Part shown: positions 46,970-59,403 of the stretch, in pieces
How positions within the stretch are numbered: the stretch's first letter is position 1
Layout: every line of letters begins with the position of its first letter
Source of the DNA: Aspidiotus rigidus
Lineage: Eukaryota > Arthropoda > Insecta > Hemiptera > Diaspididae
Reading direction: 5' to 3'
Length of the DNA: 64,000 nt
NCBI GenBank assembly: GCA_035079385.1
Contig: JAVHKY010000074.1
Span: 1,488,001 to 1,552,000 of the forward strand
Notes under the pieces: model-generated
The model's database searches: none
Told to the model about the DNA's origin: nothing
Seen by the model: the letters and a program-made list of their open reading frames with translations, nothing else
Program-made: the position numbers and the translations under genes

Positions 46970-48435
46970 TGCGATGTCTATCTTGAGTCAATTTCGAGTC
47001 GAGTTCCCCTCATTCTTTGATCAACTTGAAAACGACTGCTTCATTTTGTTGCGTCGATTTCGAGCAGATCTATCTGCAGCAATCGACTCAAATCGACTTC
47101 CATCCGGAATCGATTTCGGGTCAACTTATAAACCAAAAAGCGACTGTTCTATTGCGTCGATTAACACTCGATTTTTAGTTTCCTGACAATATACAATAGT
47201 CGATTTCAAATCGAAATCGATCTGAAGTCGATTACGACTCAACTTTTCTATTAATTTCGTTATCGATTAGGAATCGATTGCTATTTTGCTGCGATTTCAA
47301 GTCGATTTCGACTTTAAATCAACCACAACTCAATATCAATCTGGAGTCAACTTCAAGTCGACTTTTTTCAATTTTATATCGACCTAAAACCACTGCCCTA
47401 TAATAGTCGACTTTTAGTTCTTTGGTGATGTACAATGGTCGACTTTAAAAATCGATCTCAAACTGACGTCGACCTGGAGTCGATTTTGAGTCGACTTCTC
47501 CAAATTCTTTGATCAACCTAAAATCGACTGCGCTATAGCGTCGACTTCCAGTGGATTTGTTTTTTCCTGGTAATCCAAGTTGTTCGACTTCAAATCGACC
47601 TCCATATCTGGAATCGACTTCGAGTCGACTTCTACAATTTTTTCATCGATCTAAACGCGATCGTTCCGTTGCGTTGATTAACAGTCAATTCGTAGTTTTC
47701 TGGTAATGTACGGAGGTCGACTTCTGTAAATTTTGTTAATGAACTGAAATCGACTGCTATGTTGCGGCGATTTCGAGTCAATTTGTAGTTTTCTGCATAC
47801 GCGACGATCCATTTCAAATTTACCTCGAATCGACGTCGATCTGGAGTCGAGTTAAAATTTTTTTATCGACCTGAAATCGACTACCCTGTTGCTTCGAATT
47901 CAAGTTGACTTTTAATCGCCCTCAATCAAAAGTTCATCTGAAATCGATTTTCAGTCGACTTCCTCAAATTTTTTTTATCGACCTACAGTGCCTGCTGCAT
48001 TTTTAAATTTCTGGTAATGTATGCTGGTCAATTCAAGATCGATCTCAAATCAATATCGATATAGAGTCGATTTTTCTACCTTTTTTATAGACCAGAAATC
48101 AACTGCTTTGCTACGTCGATTTAAGCAGAATTGTTTGTCGTTCTCCGATAATTTACGCTGGTCGACTACAAATCGAACTCAAATCGACGTCGGTCTGGGT
48201 CGATGAACCGTCATCCTCCTCAACCTCTTTGTGTGTTTTGCGACTATGCTACTCGCAGACAGAATACGTATAGCAATAATTATGAAACGAAAACTATTGA
48301 AAATCGTAATTACGCGTAACCAGTGGAGCAATGGTCGAATCAACGCAACTTTGAAGTCAATTTTCAATCGACATAAAAATCTAATATCTAGTGTCGACTC
48401 ATCTATTTTTGACTCTGTCAAGTTGTGCGCTTCAA
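46970..48435. repeat. GTCGA-rich satellite, irregular 92-137 bp unit
   Basis: Units follow the scheme 'gacctgaaatcgactgc', 'tgttgcgtcgatttcgagtc', 'gtagttttctggtaatgtac', 'ggtcgacttcaaatcgacct', 'gatctggagtcgatttcgag'. The 'cgactgc...ttgcgtcg' marker recurs near 47040, 47145, 47277, 47390, 47527, 47660, 47752, 47880, 47987 and 48108. Many units contain GTCGAC or ATCGAT palindromes. Divergence is high throughout, so there has been no recent homogenisation. Confidence 0.85.
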
Positions 48436-48552
48436 ATCTATGAAATTACGAATTTGTTGTAAGAAACGTACGTATAATCAAACCGAAACCACGACGTAGA
48501 TTTTCGATAGCTTTCCACTCATTTTGGGTCGATTTGTATTGGACGGAATTAA

Positions 48553-48919
48553 GGGGGCGTCCATAAATTACGTGAGGCTTTTTTTCTTCTTTCTTTTTTG
48601 TGAGGGGGGTCCAGCCAAGTCTCACCAAAACTCACGTGAGGGGAGGGGGGCGCTGACAAATCTCACGTAATTTTTTCTCACACAAATACATTCTAAAATA
48701 TTGCTGAACTGGCTTAAATTTGATAAAAACTAGTCCTTTTCGAATAGGTATGAAATGTGACCAAGAAAATTACGTTTTTTTAATAGATAAACGCGATTCA
48801 GCACAGATAAACGTATTTAAAGCAAAAATACACATTTCGGTAAATCTCACGCGAGATGGGGGGGGGGGGGGGTGTCGAAAAATCACACAAATTGCGTCAC
48901 GTAATTTATCGACGCCCCC
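48553..48919. mobile_element. MITE with GGGGGCGTCCATAAATTACG ends, 367 bp
   Basis: 48553-48576 and 48896-48919 are inverted repeats matching at about 22 of 24 positions, with further CTCACGTAA/CTCACGTGAG motifs inside each end. A long G run interrupts the right part (48857-48874). The flanks are 'attaa' at left and 'taaatt' at right, compatible with a short T/A-rich duplication. It has no transposase. Confidence 0.75.
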
Positions 48920-49001
48920 TAAATTGACTCAAAAACAACGATTCTCAGTCAATTTATCGACGCCCCCTAAATTGACTCAAAATCAACGATTTTCAGTCGA
49001 A
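48904..49001. repeat. 49-bp tandem duplication at the MITE's right end
   Basis: The block from 'aatttatcgacgccccctaa' to 'aacgattctcagtc' (48904-48952) is repeated immediately (48953-49001) with two or three changes. It duplicates the last part of the MITE terminus together with its flank, so the right end of the element is present twice. Confidence 0.85.
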
Positions 49002-50660
49002 ATTTCGAGTGGATTTGAACATCGAAATGGTTCACCGGCAGGCGACTCGTGTATCTGGAGTCGATAGGTACCGTCCCTGGTTCCTACATCCAATTCATCA
49101 CCACATAATCCTACAATCATACCATATAGATGAACATTTTTTTCTTTATACCTACATACTCGAAAGCATTTTGAATTTCTATTTTACATTCTCGCGACTC
49201 GTTAATTTTTCTAACAACGAATCAAAAACATAACGGTGTATCAGGCTATACTCTCTTGGAGATTTTTCTATCATCTCAAGGAAACCATAAAATAGATGAA
49301 TGTTCGAATTCAGAATTGCTTGAAATTACATAAATTATGCAGAAAAAAAAAGCAAACCATTGAAAAACCAGACAGATGGATGCATATAAATCTTGGATTT
49401 TACCTCCAAGGCTTATGAATCAAAATTCGTGTGCGATACTGAAACTACTGTAATCAACAGAAATATGTTAGAAAATATACAGCAATTCTTAAATACGGGA
49501 AAAACGAGTACTGGAGCTAATTTATCTCTTATCATGGACGAACACGCTGACCTACGTACGCCACCTTATCTTCCGTCTCATATGTACACCAATCTCATCT
49601 AACGAGGTAAAAAAAAATAAGGTTCATTTGTCTAGTACAATATATAAAAAAAAAAAAAAAGCTATTGAAGAAAACATATTTTCTACAATATCGAGTCATT
49701 AGCAAGGAAAAACTAGAAACGAACATCTACACGACTGCATTTAGAAATTATTTCGATAATCTTGCGAGTTTCAATGCAGATGCGCATCCGCACCATGGTC
49801 TGTAGTAAATCACTTTGCATAAGTACGTACATATCGTACAAAGAAAAATCTCCCAATACTCCAGAGGTATTCCAGTGACCGGTAAGAACGCTTGCAGACT
49901 CGGAAGCGATATCTCACGTGACCTTGAAGTGACCTGTCATCTTCGCTTTCTGACCTTCCCCTTGACCAGAATAAAATATACGCCGTCAACCTGCATTTCT
50001 GTGCACACGCAAAAACATATACGCATAGATGGCACCTGTAATTGCTGACATGTTCACCGTTATATTCGATTATGGCGTTTAAAAAATGTACCCGTTTCAT
50101 CTGCTCTGTCTCCGCGTCTTTCTTCTCTTCTCACTACATCGAGTCACATATTTTATGCTCGCCAGCGACTACAGTTAACTCATCAATAGGTGCTATAGCG
50201 CTCTTCAATCTACACTTTTTCAAATTTCAGAAAGTTTTTTTGAAAAAAAAAAATAATAATAATTTCTCTAATATTATCGCGAGAATACCGTTATACGAAT
50301 GTATATGGCCCCGTACTGTTCTTCCTTGATATAATTAATAGCACCCGCTCATTATAAACATACTTAATGGTCTACTGGAAGAGGAAAAAATTGATAACTG
50401 GACCAGAAATACAACTATATTTTCTAACCTGAAGATAGGACTTAATAATGAAACAGTGAATACGTGCGTGTACCCGTGTGGATTATTATTATTATCATTC
50501 AATCTGAATTGTAATAAACAAAATTCAGTTTCAACACCACGATACTCTGCAATGCATATGTACACGTACCTCCATAGATTGTAAAATGGAGTACACGAAG
50601 TTGAAGTCAAACGACAGAGTTCGTAAAACTTATCACCGCTAGCGCTACTGAAAAGTCTAT
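49002..50660. other. Non-genic DNA
   Basis: Nothing supported. Frames of 70-96 codons at 49009-50329 overlap each other on both strands and show no motif. A runs occur at 49648-49662 and 50251-50262. Confidence 0.5.
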
Positions 50661-50670
50661 TTGTGACCTG

Positions 50671-50813
50671 TCACAAGAAAACCCCCCTTGGAGTCAACAT
50701 TTTTGAAATTTTTTTGATATCACCGCGAGTAAAAGAGCTGGTTTCAAGTGATATGAAAATCACTAAAAACCTCAAAAACGATTTTTGGGACACTAAGGGG
50801 GGTTTTATTGTGT
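50671..50813. mobile_element. Small element with AAAACCCCCCTT inverted ends
   Basis: 'tcacaagaaaaccccccttg' (50671-50690) is matched in reverse complement by 'ctaaggggggttttattgtg' (50793-50812), with a 100-bp spacer that holds a second weak palindrome (tgatatc...gtgatat). No clear TSD. Confidence 0.6.
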
Positions 50814-50819
50814 AACCAG

Positions 50820-53780
50820 AATTGGCTGAATCGCCGGTTCATATCGACTAAATTTCATACCAACTCCATCCTCTTTGAGACAAACGCCTCATGTAAAATA
50901 ATCATGTTTCTATACATTTATACTCCGAGAACTATTCACAGCCATATTTCTGAACTTTTCAAAATTCTGTTCTCAGATCACAATGCTTCACGTGCAATAT
51001 TGATAAACGAATCAGATTTACTTTATTTATCACACGAGAAGAACAAGTATTTTACAACACTCGTAGAACGAAAGAAGTTTTTCTGATTTCATCCAGAAAA
51101 TATTTTAGGTTTAGCGTTTATTCACAAGCGAGTTACTCGTTTTTACACACACACTCATACACACGCACACCTCCAGTGCATATATAATGCCAACAACAGT
51201 TCATGATCAAAAAGTCTGGGTATCGGGTGTATAAGGGAAAAGATCGTAAAGGGTTCATTCACTTCTTGCTTGGAACCTCGTTTTTCTTTTGGAGCTGGTT
51301 ATTGTACAACATATATAACCTAGTATTAAGAAGTTGTTAATATTAAAGCGGGTACACACAACCCTACAACTATAGTGTGGTTTAAGAAATTATTTTCGTG
51401 TCTTGTGTACTTATTCTGTTCATTTTTTTAAACGTGTACATACGCTTCAATACAAGTAGGATGCGTGATGAAGCTTTGAACTATTTTCGAAGTTTTATAA
51501 TCCTTTCAAGACGGACAATCTTTTTTTATTATCTTTTTTTTTTTTTGGTAATTCTTTCGAAAGAAATTAACGTCAGGTCCGTAATAGCCTAAGGTCTTTT
51601 CACGAAAATATAATATGTAATTAGTAATTTCAGCGCATCTCTCTCGACTAACTCGCACTCACTCCATATAATATACTTCAAATACTTGTATTATTTTCGA
51701 CTTTTCGCGTACCCACCCGAAATCTTGCACAGCCTACGTGATACGAGTAGTGTAGATTTTTTATTTAAACATTTCAACTCAACACCCAACCATACACACT
51801 CTTCACAACTATTTAAGAGTTCAATGAAACGTACTAAATACCGACGAGTTTCTGACTCGTTACCTGTTTTCAACGTAAACAAAATGGTGCACTCAAAAAA
51901 ACTGAAGACGGTATTTTAACCGACAAAAGATAGCACATGTGTAGCACGTAAGCACGTGGATGAGTCAAATACCGATATTAGACAGTATTTGCGATTTATA
52001 TTGCCATCTATTATATTATATCGACAGACGACGAAATGCCAACATTTCTATACTTGGACTTTACAAGGTATTTGAAAGAATGATTGCACAATGCTCGTCC
52101 ATTAAAGAAATATTCAAGATTTTCCGAAACATTTGTCCACCAAAATACTTATGAATATACAGTAGCATAAATGAAAACATGTTGAAGCGAAAAAACGGAA
52201 AACAAATTTTAATCGTATATTTTCAAAATCGAATACTGCGAACTTCATGAATATTGACCGTGAGTTTACTCTACGATTCTTATCAGCCACTTCGACAGAC
52301 TGATGTGAATAAAATTAGAAATCGCACCTTCTATAGCTCACATACATGCACGCGCGGTATGCAGAAATGTACTTAATGAGGGACAAACTTCATCATAATT
52401 CCATCGCTTCGAAACAGTAAAATCTCTTCCGCCTGAGATTTTTCCCCAAAAAAATATCAGTTTCTTCTTTTTCAGACGAGATGATACAGAAAAAAAGTAA
52501 TCGTGGTAGTGATATCACAATAGTGTCGGCCTGCGCGACGCGGGCCGACCCTGAAAAGAGGGCAGAATTGCTGTACCGATGCTAGGGACTGATGAAGAAG
52601 GAAGAAGAATGAAGTCAAATTGTGTAAAATGACGGAGAAGAGTCTCTGAGAAGAAATGACAGATTCCTTAACGAAGATAAACGAGGAATTCACGGAACCT
52701 ATTCTACGAAGCGAACCCGCTTTCGCTCCCTTCTGTCATCTCAGAAGTCATAACCTCTGTAATACATACGAAGCTCAATATTCGGGAGCAACAGGATCAC
52801 CAGTGACTTAACTAGCCTCTCCACTTCTTCCCTGTACTCGACTCCTCCTAGCGCCCCTATAACGCCGAGTATCCTGCCGGAGGGCTAACAAAAGGGTGTA
52901 ATAGGGGGTCAAGTCCGGGAAAATACTCAAACCAGACTGCGAGTCAGGTTACCTATCCTAGGTATGCTGGCAAATTGACGTAAATGCAAAATAACGATCC
53001 ATAGAATAGGACTTCCTTCAGTGGGAAATATCAGAAGCCTTATTTTCCTAATCGTGGTTTTTTAGAAACGTAAATTCAACTTTGTACGGCAGAATTTCAA
53101 GCAGTCAACGATGGTGGCGTCCCAAGCTCAAGATAGCTAGGTTACTTCCCTTCCACACAAGTAGCGCGGCTGTTAAATTGTCTGGTCTGTCGGGCTGTTG
53201 AATCCGCACCCTCACCGTTGTGGAACCACGGCATATTTAGTGCAACGGTGCTGTGGACCGAAAGAAATGTATCATGGAACAGCTGAGCTGTAAAGAACTT
53301 CGGAGGCAAAATATCCTCTTATTGGACCTCCCTTCAAGAGATTTACGAAAAAATGCGCTGGTGGTACGTGCATCGGCGCTGAAACAAGAAGATGGAAGTC
53401 ATTGACAATGAACTAGCTCGATACCGCCTTTGAAACAAGATATCACGGCACTAGGCAAATACCTTCTATTAAAAAAGAAAGCTTAGAAGAACCAACGGCG
53501 TAGCAATTGCAGTCAGAAACACTCCAAAGCCAAGACTGCAATCGAACCAAAATTATTTCGATTATAAGTAACCCGTAATTATCATCAAGATTCTTTAATT
53601 TTGCACCACCGAGCTAATCTAGCAATTGTTGAAATCGAGAAATATTGCACAGCTTTATGAAATGGTGAAAACAGCGTAGAACCTGCTATCCCTAGAAGAG
53701 GTCCCCCACCTCACCCTCAGTAGGCATTGTTTCAATAATAATACAACTGCCACGACAAGGAAGGAAATCAATGATTCTTA
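50820..53780. other. Non-genic DNA; possible degraded PLE upstream sequence at the right
   Basis: No gene supported. 52480-52700 contains 'ggactgatgaagaaggaaga', a CTGATGA word in purine-rich context. 53.1-53.8 kb precedes a PLE relic on the same strand and may be its decayed 5' part, but no RT motif can be read there. An 8-bp GC-rich hairpin (CACCGTTG/CAACGGTG) lies at about 53209-53245. Confidence 0.4.
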
Positions 53781-53820
53781 TCATATCATTGTCAAAGTTC
53801 CTTCTGATTCCTAAACAGCT

Positions 53821-54838
53821 GTGCCTCCTCGTCTTTATGGATTGCCTAAGGTCCATAAACCTGGCACCCCCAGGCGACCTGTAGTGTCTTACATCTAGTA
53901 TCTCACTTACCTGCTTGCTAAATTCTTGACCCAATGATTCAAATCTCATATCGATCTCAACAACCTATATTCCATTCTCAATTCCACCACATGGTTCAAG
54001 ACATATAAGAAGTGGCTCCACCTCGCAATTCAATACTCAAATTTTTGGACGTTGTGGCTTTCTTAACATTCCTAAACAGGCTACCGTCTAGCATTTTCAA
54101 AGTCTGTTAATCCATCATTATATCCCTAATGAAGAGCCGAGTGAATTCTTGTATCTCCCGAAAATCTGCTGGTCTTCCAACACGTGCCTGTTCGGAAAGA
54201 AATTCTATTCCTTTCCTAATGACACCGGCATCTCAATTATAGTTCCCTTCTGGGATCTTTCGTAAGTTACTTGTTTTTGTTACCTCTTGATTGGTTCTCC
54301 TCGTCACCTATTGGCATACGTACGACCATGAAGTCTCGTCCACCTAAATAACCTCTAAGCCTCAATCTCTTTCACGATAATTGGATACTCATGTCTGCTG
54401 ACCTCGTGGTTTTGTTTCCTAACAGTCGTAAACCGGCTACTGTTCAGCATTTTCAAGAACCGTGAACTCATTATAGTATCCCTCATGAAGAGGCTAATAC
54501 AATCTTATATCTCCTGAACATCAGCTCGTCCCCCAACATATGCCTCTTCAGAGAGAAAATCCATTCCTCCCCTGAAGGTGTCGGCATCCTAAGATCTTTC
54601 ATTGCTGATATCCTCATGCATAAATTCGTAAGTTACTCGTTTTTGTCACCTCTTGATTGTTTCCCCCGGGTCATCTATTAGCATAGGTATTCGTTGACGT
54701 CTTCTGGCTATGGTCCGGCCCTCCCTTCGACCTTCAGTATTTTCTCGTCTCATCCATCACTTTCACGATTGAGGTAGGAGGCCAACATATTAATTTCATT
54801 GACCTTACCATGTCTATCGAGAATAGAGTCGATTAATA
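53821..54838 (+). pseudogene. PLE reverse transcriptase relic with internal tandem duplication
   Basis: It opens with 'PPRLYGLPKVHKPGTPRR' and 'PVVSYI', then a stop: the PLE RT motif 'YGLPK.HK.G.PLRPIV'. 'ILKFLDVVAFLTF' near 54035 matches 'DVVSLFT'. A segment of about 225 bp (54065-54290) is followed by a diverged second copy (54415-54650) that runs into 'SFIADILMHKF', equivalent to 'PLSP.IAD..M..FE'. A shift around 54690 breaks the YVDD box so that one Asp is missing ('RY', then 'VDVFWLWSG'). It continues 'FTIEVGGQHINFIDLTMS' and stops at about 54838. Several stops and shifts make it dead. Confidence 0.8.
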
Positions 54839-57800
54839 TATAGGAAGCCCTCAACAACAGAAACCCTTATCCATAGTTCTTCTTTCTACCCACATAGCTA
54901 CAAATTAGCAACATTCAACACTATGGCACACCGCCTAGCTACCCCCCCCCCCCCCCCTCAATGACTCGAACGTTAGGAACCACATTGCCACTTTATCGCC
55001 TTGTCAGACCATGTAATCACTTATTGGTTAGAAGTTGTCTTGACTACACTACTTCGCTTTCTCGTGACCCCCTCCTCCTTCTCACCAAACTGATAGGTTC
55101 ACATATATTCGTTTGCCTTTCTGAAGCCCTCTTTCCAGCAAGTGTTTTTCGTCCTTATAGTTTTCGACTTGCTTATTACGAACTTACTTCTTGAAGCAAA
55201 CTCCTGGTCAACTTTAAGGGCGAGATCATAGATATGGCAAAAATGTTGTTAACTGGTTGAAGTGCCTTGACTGCCATAGCGTTCATATCAGCAAACCAAT
55301 AGACACTTGGGAGCCTATCGATGCTAGGGCCTCCAATATAAAAGTGGTTTCTCTGCTCACGCAGACCATTTGATAAAATGCGGGCACCGTCACACACAAG
55401 GATCTGAAGAATCACTGTGCGTTGAAAATGAATACCAGCGTCGGCTCGCTTCAGAGGAACTTGAAATCACACGACACAGACGCATTAATCACTTCACAAG
55501 AACGTTCTTGATCACAGTATCGCAATTTTGATTTTTACATTTTTCTCCATGGTCTCGTTCATCGCTGTCTTTTAGAAGTTGATAATTCAAGACGTTATTC
55601 TTCAAACCTTCTCTTTCTGAATCTCCATCCTCATTTCTCGAAGTTCGAAATTTTCTCAATTGTTAAACTAGGTCACAAGATCCACCCTTTTTTCATCCCT
55701 CAAAACTAGGTCAAGGCCATTTTTCTAACCGAAAGTGGAGGATTTTCTCTGAATAAACCTCCAACAAAAGTTGAAATTGAAAATGATGTAAGTTCTTCAA
55801 GCCTCGAGTGACCAAATTCGAACGATTGCAGCGAATAGTTTTGCCTCCTCACAATTCAAACTTCCTCCATCGAGCATTTCTAAAACTCATAACAACGCGG
55901 AAAAGCGATTATAAAAGCGTAGGTAGTGAAAAACCTACACAATGTGGAAAATTCTCGCTTGAATACCATCAGCATTTCTCAATCATTTGCCGGTACAGCA
56001 CAACCTAATGATAGTGAATAAAAATTAGACGTGATTATGTATTACAACACGCGGAATGAAAACAAAACTATGGACGATATACTATAATATTATTCTTTTT
56101 TTCTTTTTCCTTCAAGTCGTTGAACAGTGTTTATTGGTTGCAGTTGCGGTTTTCTGATGGCTAACTGCTGAAACAACTAATTCACGAATTCATGCATGAA
56201 ATGAAAGAAAAAACCCGTATATCAACGAGACGGTCATTCGATCGTAGAACATTAAAAACGAGAAAAAAAATTAACGACTAATGAAGTATTGCATACTGAA
56301 TAAATCTCGTATTCTTCCATAGTAATATCATTCATAGGATATAGTATAGTGTTAATAAACAACTAGGCCGGACAGTCGAGTGGTTTTTCTGGATGTCAAG
56401 GACAGAATTTTCGTGTCGCTTCTCAAGCAGCGGATCAAGGCTACATAAAAGTGCTTACATTATGAAAATTAACGAATCGAACGCAGAAATTCTATTTGAG
56501 CAAGAGAGAAATTGTATAACAGATAATTTGTGATTTTTGTACGCGCGAAGTTCTCCCGGTTCGAACTATGGTCGAAAGTGTGGCTGGCTACACGATGACA
56601 CAAGCACAGAACCGATAATTATATTACAGCACGTCAAGAAAGGTCATTCGCTTCTTCTTCCGGCACTTTTTCCCATAATAATTATAGTTTATGGATAATT
56701 ATGTTGCCTATTTTACAGTTCTACGAGACCAGGTCCGGAGAACGGGAATACACTGACAAGAACAACTAATTTTTACATTTCGTTTTTTTTTTTTTTTTCA
56801 TGCAAGAAAATAAACTACAAACTAGAAGAAAAAATGGAAAAAATTCTGAGAGAGAAAGAAGTCTGGTAGCCTGAAATACGAATTTTGAAGAAACAATGCT
56901 ACCGAGAATCTCGAAGATTTACAGCACCACGGTGGATTGTGAACGCGAAGCACGCTAAAGAAAATTTGTCTCCACACAAAGATGAATCAAACCAGTTATT
57001 TTAGCTAATTTAAATTCGTTGAAGGCGAAGTTAATAGTGGAATCACGCGCTCGGCAATCGTTTTCTGAATAGAAAGGCGCTCGAAACATAATACGGACAA
57101 ACGGTAAGAAAGAGATGTATCTAATATTAAATCAAATTACGCATTTATTAGCCAAAATTTCGGGCACACAAACATTGTAAATTGCAGACAATTTTTCAAG
57201 CCCTCGCTGCTTTCTAAAAATATTGATTCCATAATTCTAAAATTGGATTCTTGCTCCAGAAATACGAGAATAGTGCAGACGCTCTCATAGACGATCGAAT
57301 TAACGATGAAAGAGGAGAAGAAATAAGAGTTTTCGAGTCCAGATGGAGATTTAATTTAATCGAGACTCGTCCTTTACAAAACACCGATTGGAGGTTAGGA
57401 AACGGATCTTCTACTTTCGCTCCTGGTATCCAACGTTCGGAATGATTAGACGTTGAAGACAAACGTCTATTTGGTGAATTCTAGAAATTCAAACTAAATA
57501 AAGATCATGTTGCATGTCTATAGTAGCGTTATAAAACAACCAGGTGAGACTTGCCCGGGAGCAGGATGGGGTAAAGCCCACACCTAGACCTTCCCGGTTA
57601 GCATATACTAACACTTGTCCAGCTTACGATGTCATGAAGGTGTCGTTCCTTTGTGGGTCAATATATGAATCCGGATTGGGACCGCGACGTACAGCCGAAT
57701 TGATTGAGTTCATCGCAGAGGGTGAAGGTTACGATTCAAGTCACCCTTTACCGCTAGTGCTCCCTGTATCCCTCAGGTTAGACTATATACTAATAAATTC

Positions 57801-57889
57801 CCTGACGTGATTAGGGTTGTTCTTATTTAGATCAAAGTCACCTAAATCAACTGCGCTCCATACTCTAGGATTTCCATATTCAGATTAAT
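54839..57889. other. Non-genic DNA between two PLE relics
   Basis: Holds a C16 run at 54942-54957 and a T run at 56786-56799. 57544-57810 has an 88-codon frame, relatively GC-rich, without known motifs. No gene supported. Confidence 0.45.
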
Positions 57890-57894
57890 AGACT

Positions 57895-58158
57895 TTACCC
57901 TTACATCGATTTCTCTATGGAGGTCTATTGCGAAAATATCAATTTTCTCGCCTCACCATCTCATCGGAGAATGGGATTCACGAGTTAGTCTCATCAGGAA
58001 GGCCACAACTGCGGATACCCTCGCCCATGGATTATCTTTTTGTTCGTGCAACCACAAATTGCTTGCTTTCAAAGCTCCCGCCCACCGACTCATGACTCTT
58101 TCCCCCGCTGCCCTCAATATCAGTAACAAGATTACTACCATGAAATACGTCAATGAAT
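57895..58158 (+). pseudogene. PLE RT C-terminal relic
   Basis: Starts 'SMEVYCENINFL' (PLE: FT.E.....INFLDL.I), shifts frame through 'SSENGIHE', then reads 'SLIRKATTADTLAHGLSF', 'CSCNHKLLAFKAPAHRLM' and stops after 'MKYVNE' at 58158. The 'RK.TT.D....SF...HK..AF....HR' pattern is the segment after the RT catalytic domain. It overlaps in content with the end of the relic at 53.8-54.8 kb, so it is a separate copy. The coding sequence is cut by a small palindromic element starting at 58160. Confidence 0.75.
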
Positions 58159-58159
58159 A

Positions 58160-58242
58160 AAGGTAATTAAAAAATTACAAAAACTAATCCGTACACTAAT
58201 TCATAATAAATTAGCTGTGAATTGTAATTTTTCAATTACCTT
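58160..58242. mobile_element. 83-bp palindromic element
   Basis: 'aaggtaattaaaaaattaca' (58160-58179) is matched inverted by 'tgtaatttttcaattacctt' (58223-58242), with one or two mismatches. The 43-bp centre also pairs partly ('actaatt'/'aattagc'). It abuts the PLE relic. No clear TSD. Confidence 0.65.
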
Positions 58243-58690
58243 CACGGTGCCAAAATGTGAAGGAACGCATTTCTAATCTACCAATGAAGTTTACATTGAC
58301 ATTGAAAATTGGTTAGACAGAGTTTCGACTCTTCTACTTCTATCCCTAAAACCCCTCCTCCTCTTCTTTACACTAAGGAAGTATATAAGATAGGTATGCG
58401 CAAGTGATAAGAAGAGGACCGTCGCCATGTGAATAAAGTCAAAAGAGAAGCAGTTTTAGGAGGTTCCAGGAAAGGCGTGGAAAAATTCAAAAATCAAACA
58501 ACGAATTTTGGTTAATTAGAAAGATTATATCGATGAAAACAAAAGATTAGTGGATTTCCTTTACTTTTTGTAGTTTGAATTCTTGTATTTGATGTTTGAC
58601 GTTGAAAATTCTCTTAGGGTACTACTCTGGTTGCTCCTCCTTCGACTTTAGCAATATGGTGACGATCCTATTCTTATCACTAGTTCCTTA
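58243..58690. other. Non-genic DNA
   Basis: No gene or repeat recognised in this 450-bp stretch. Confidence 0.5.
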
Positions 58691-58937
58691 GTTACACCAT
58701 TATTATAATGTAGTATTTAATTTAGTAACTAACCCATATTATATTCTAGCATTTGATTTAGCATTCAATCCTTATTATGTTCTAGTATCTAATTTAGCAT
58801 TTTAATCCATAATTTATTCTTGCACTCAACTTAGAAATCAATTTTCATTATATTCTAGCAACTTAATTTAGCATTCAATCCTTATTGTATCCTAGCATTT
58901 AATTAAAAATTTAGAACTTACCCCTTATTATATTGTA

Positions 58938-59185
58938 CACTGAAAGAAATAGAAAAAAGAAAAAAAAAACTATAACGGTTATTAATAAATTGATATCTAA
59001 AGAAGTCAAAAGAGCAAAAAAAGGGAATAGTACAATATTTTTAGCATCCAATCCTTAACTTTTACAAACATTAGTAAAAGTTAAAGACTGATTAGTAAAA
59101 GTCAAGAGTGGATGCTAAAAATATTGTAACTATTCGTTTCAAGTTCTTTTCTTTTAACAACCGGTATAGAATATTTCTTTCAGTG
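58938..59185. mobile_element. Foldback element, 248 bp, CACTGAAAGAAATA ends
   Basis: The 14-bp ends at 58938-58951 and 59172-59185 are perfect inverted repeats. The central part is a longer palindrome: 'tacaatatttttagcatcca' near 59031 pairs with 'tggatgctaaaaatattgta' near 59110. The left flank is TA and the right flank ATA within a minisatellite unit, compatible with a TA target as used by Tc1/mariner-type elements, but not decisive. It is non-coding. Confidence 0.8.
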
Positions 59186-59403
59186 ATAGCACTTAATTTA
59201 GAATTCAATCCATATTAAAGATTTTAACATTTAATTTAGCATTCAATTCTAATTATTTAATTTAACATTTAATCCATATTATATCATAGCATTTGAATTG
59301 ATTTAGTATTTAATTTTTATTTTATTTTAGCATTTAATTTATAACATTAATCCATATTATATCCTAGCATCCAATTTAGAATTTAGCATTTAATACTTTA
59401 TAT

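Noticed and set aside
52575..52625. Hammerhead ribozyme at the CTGATGA word
   Set aside because: No stem II followed by GAAA can be drawn; the context is a purine-rich low-complexity stretch.
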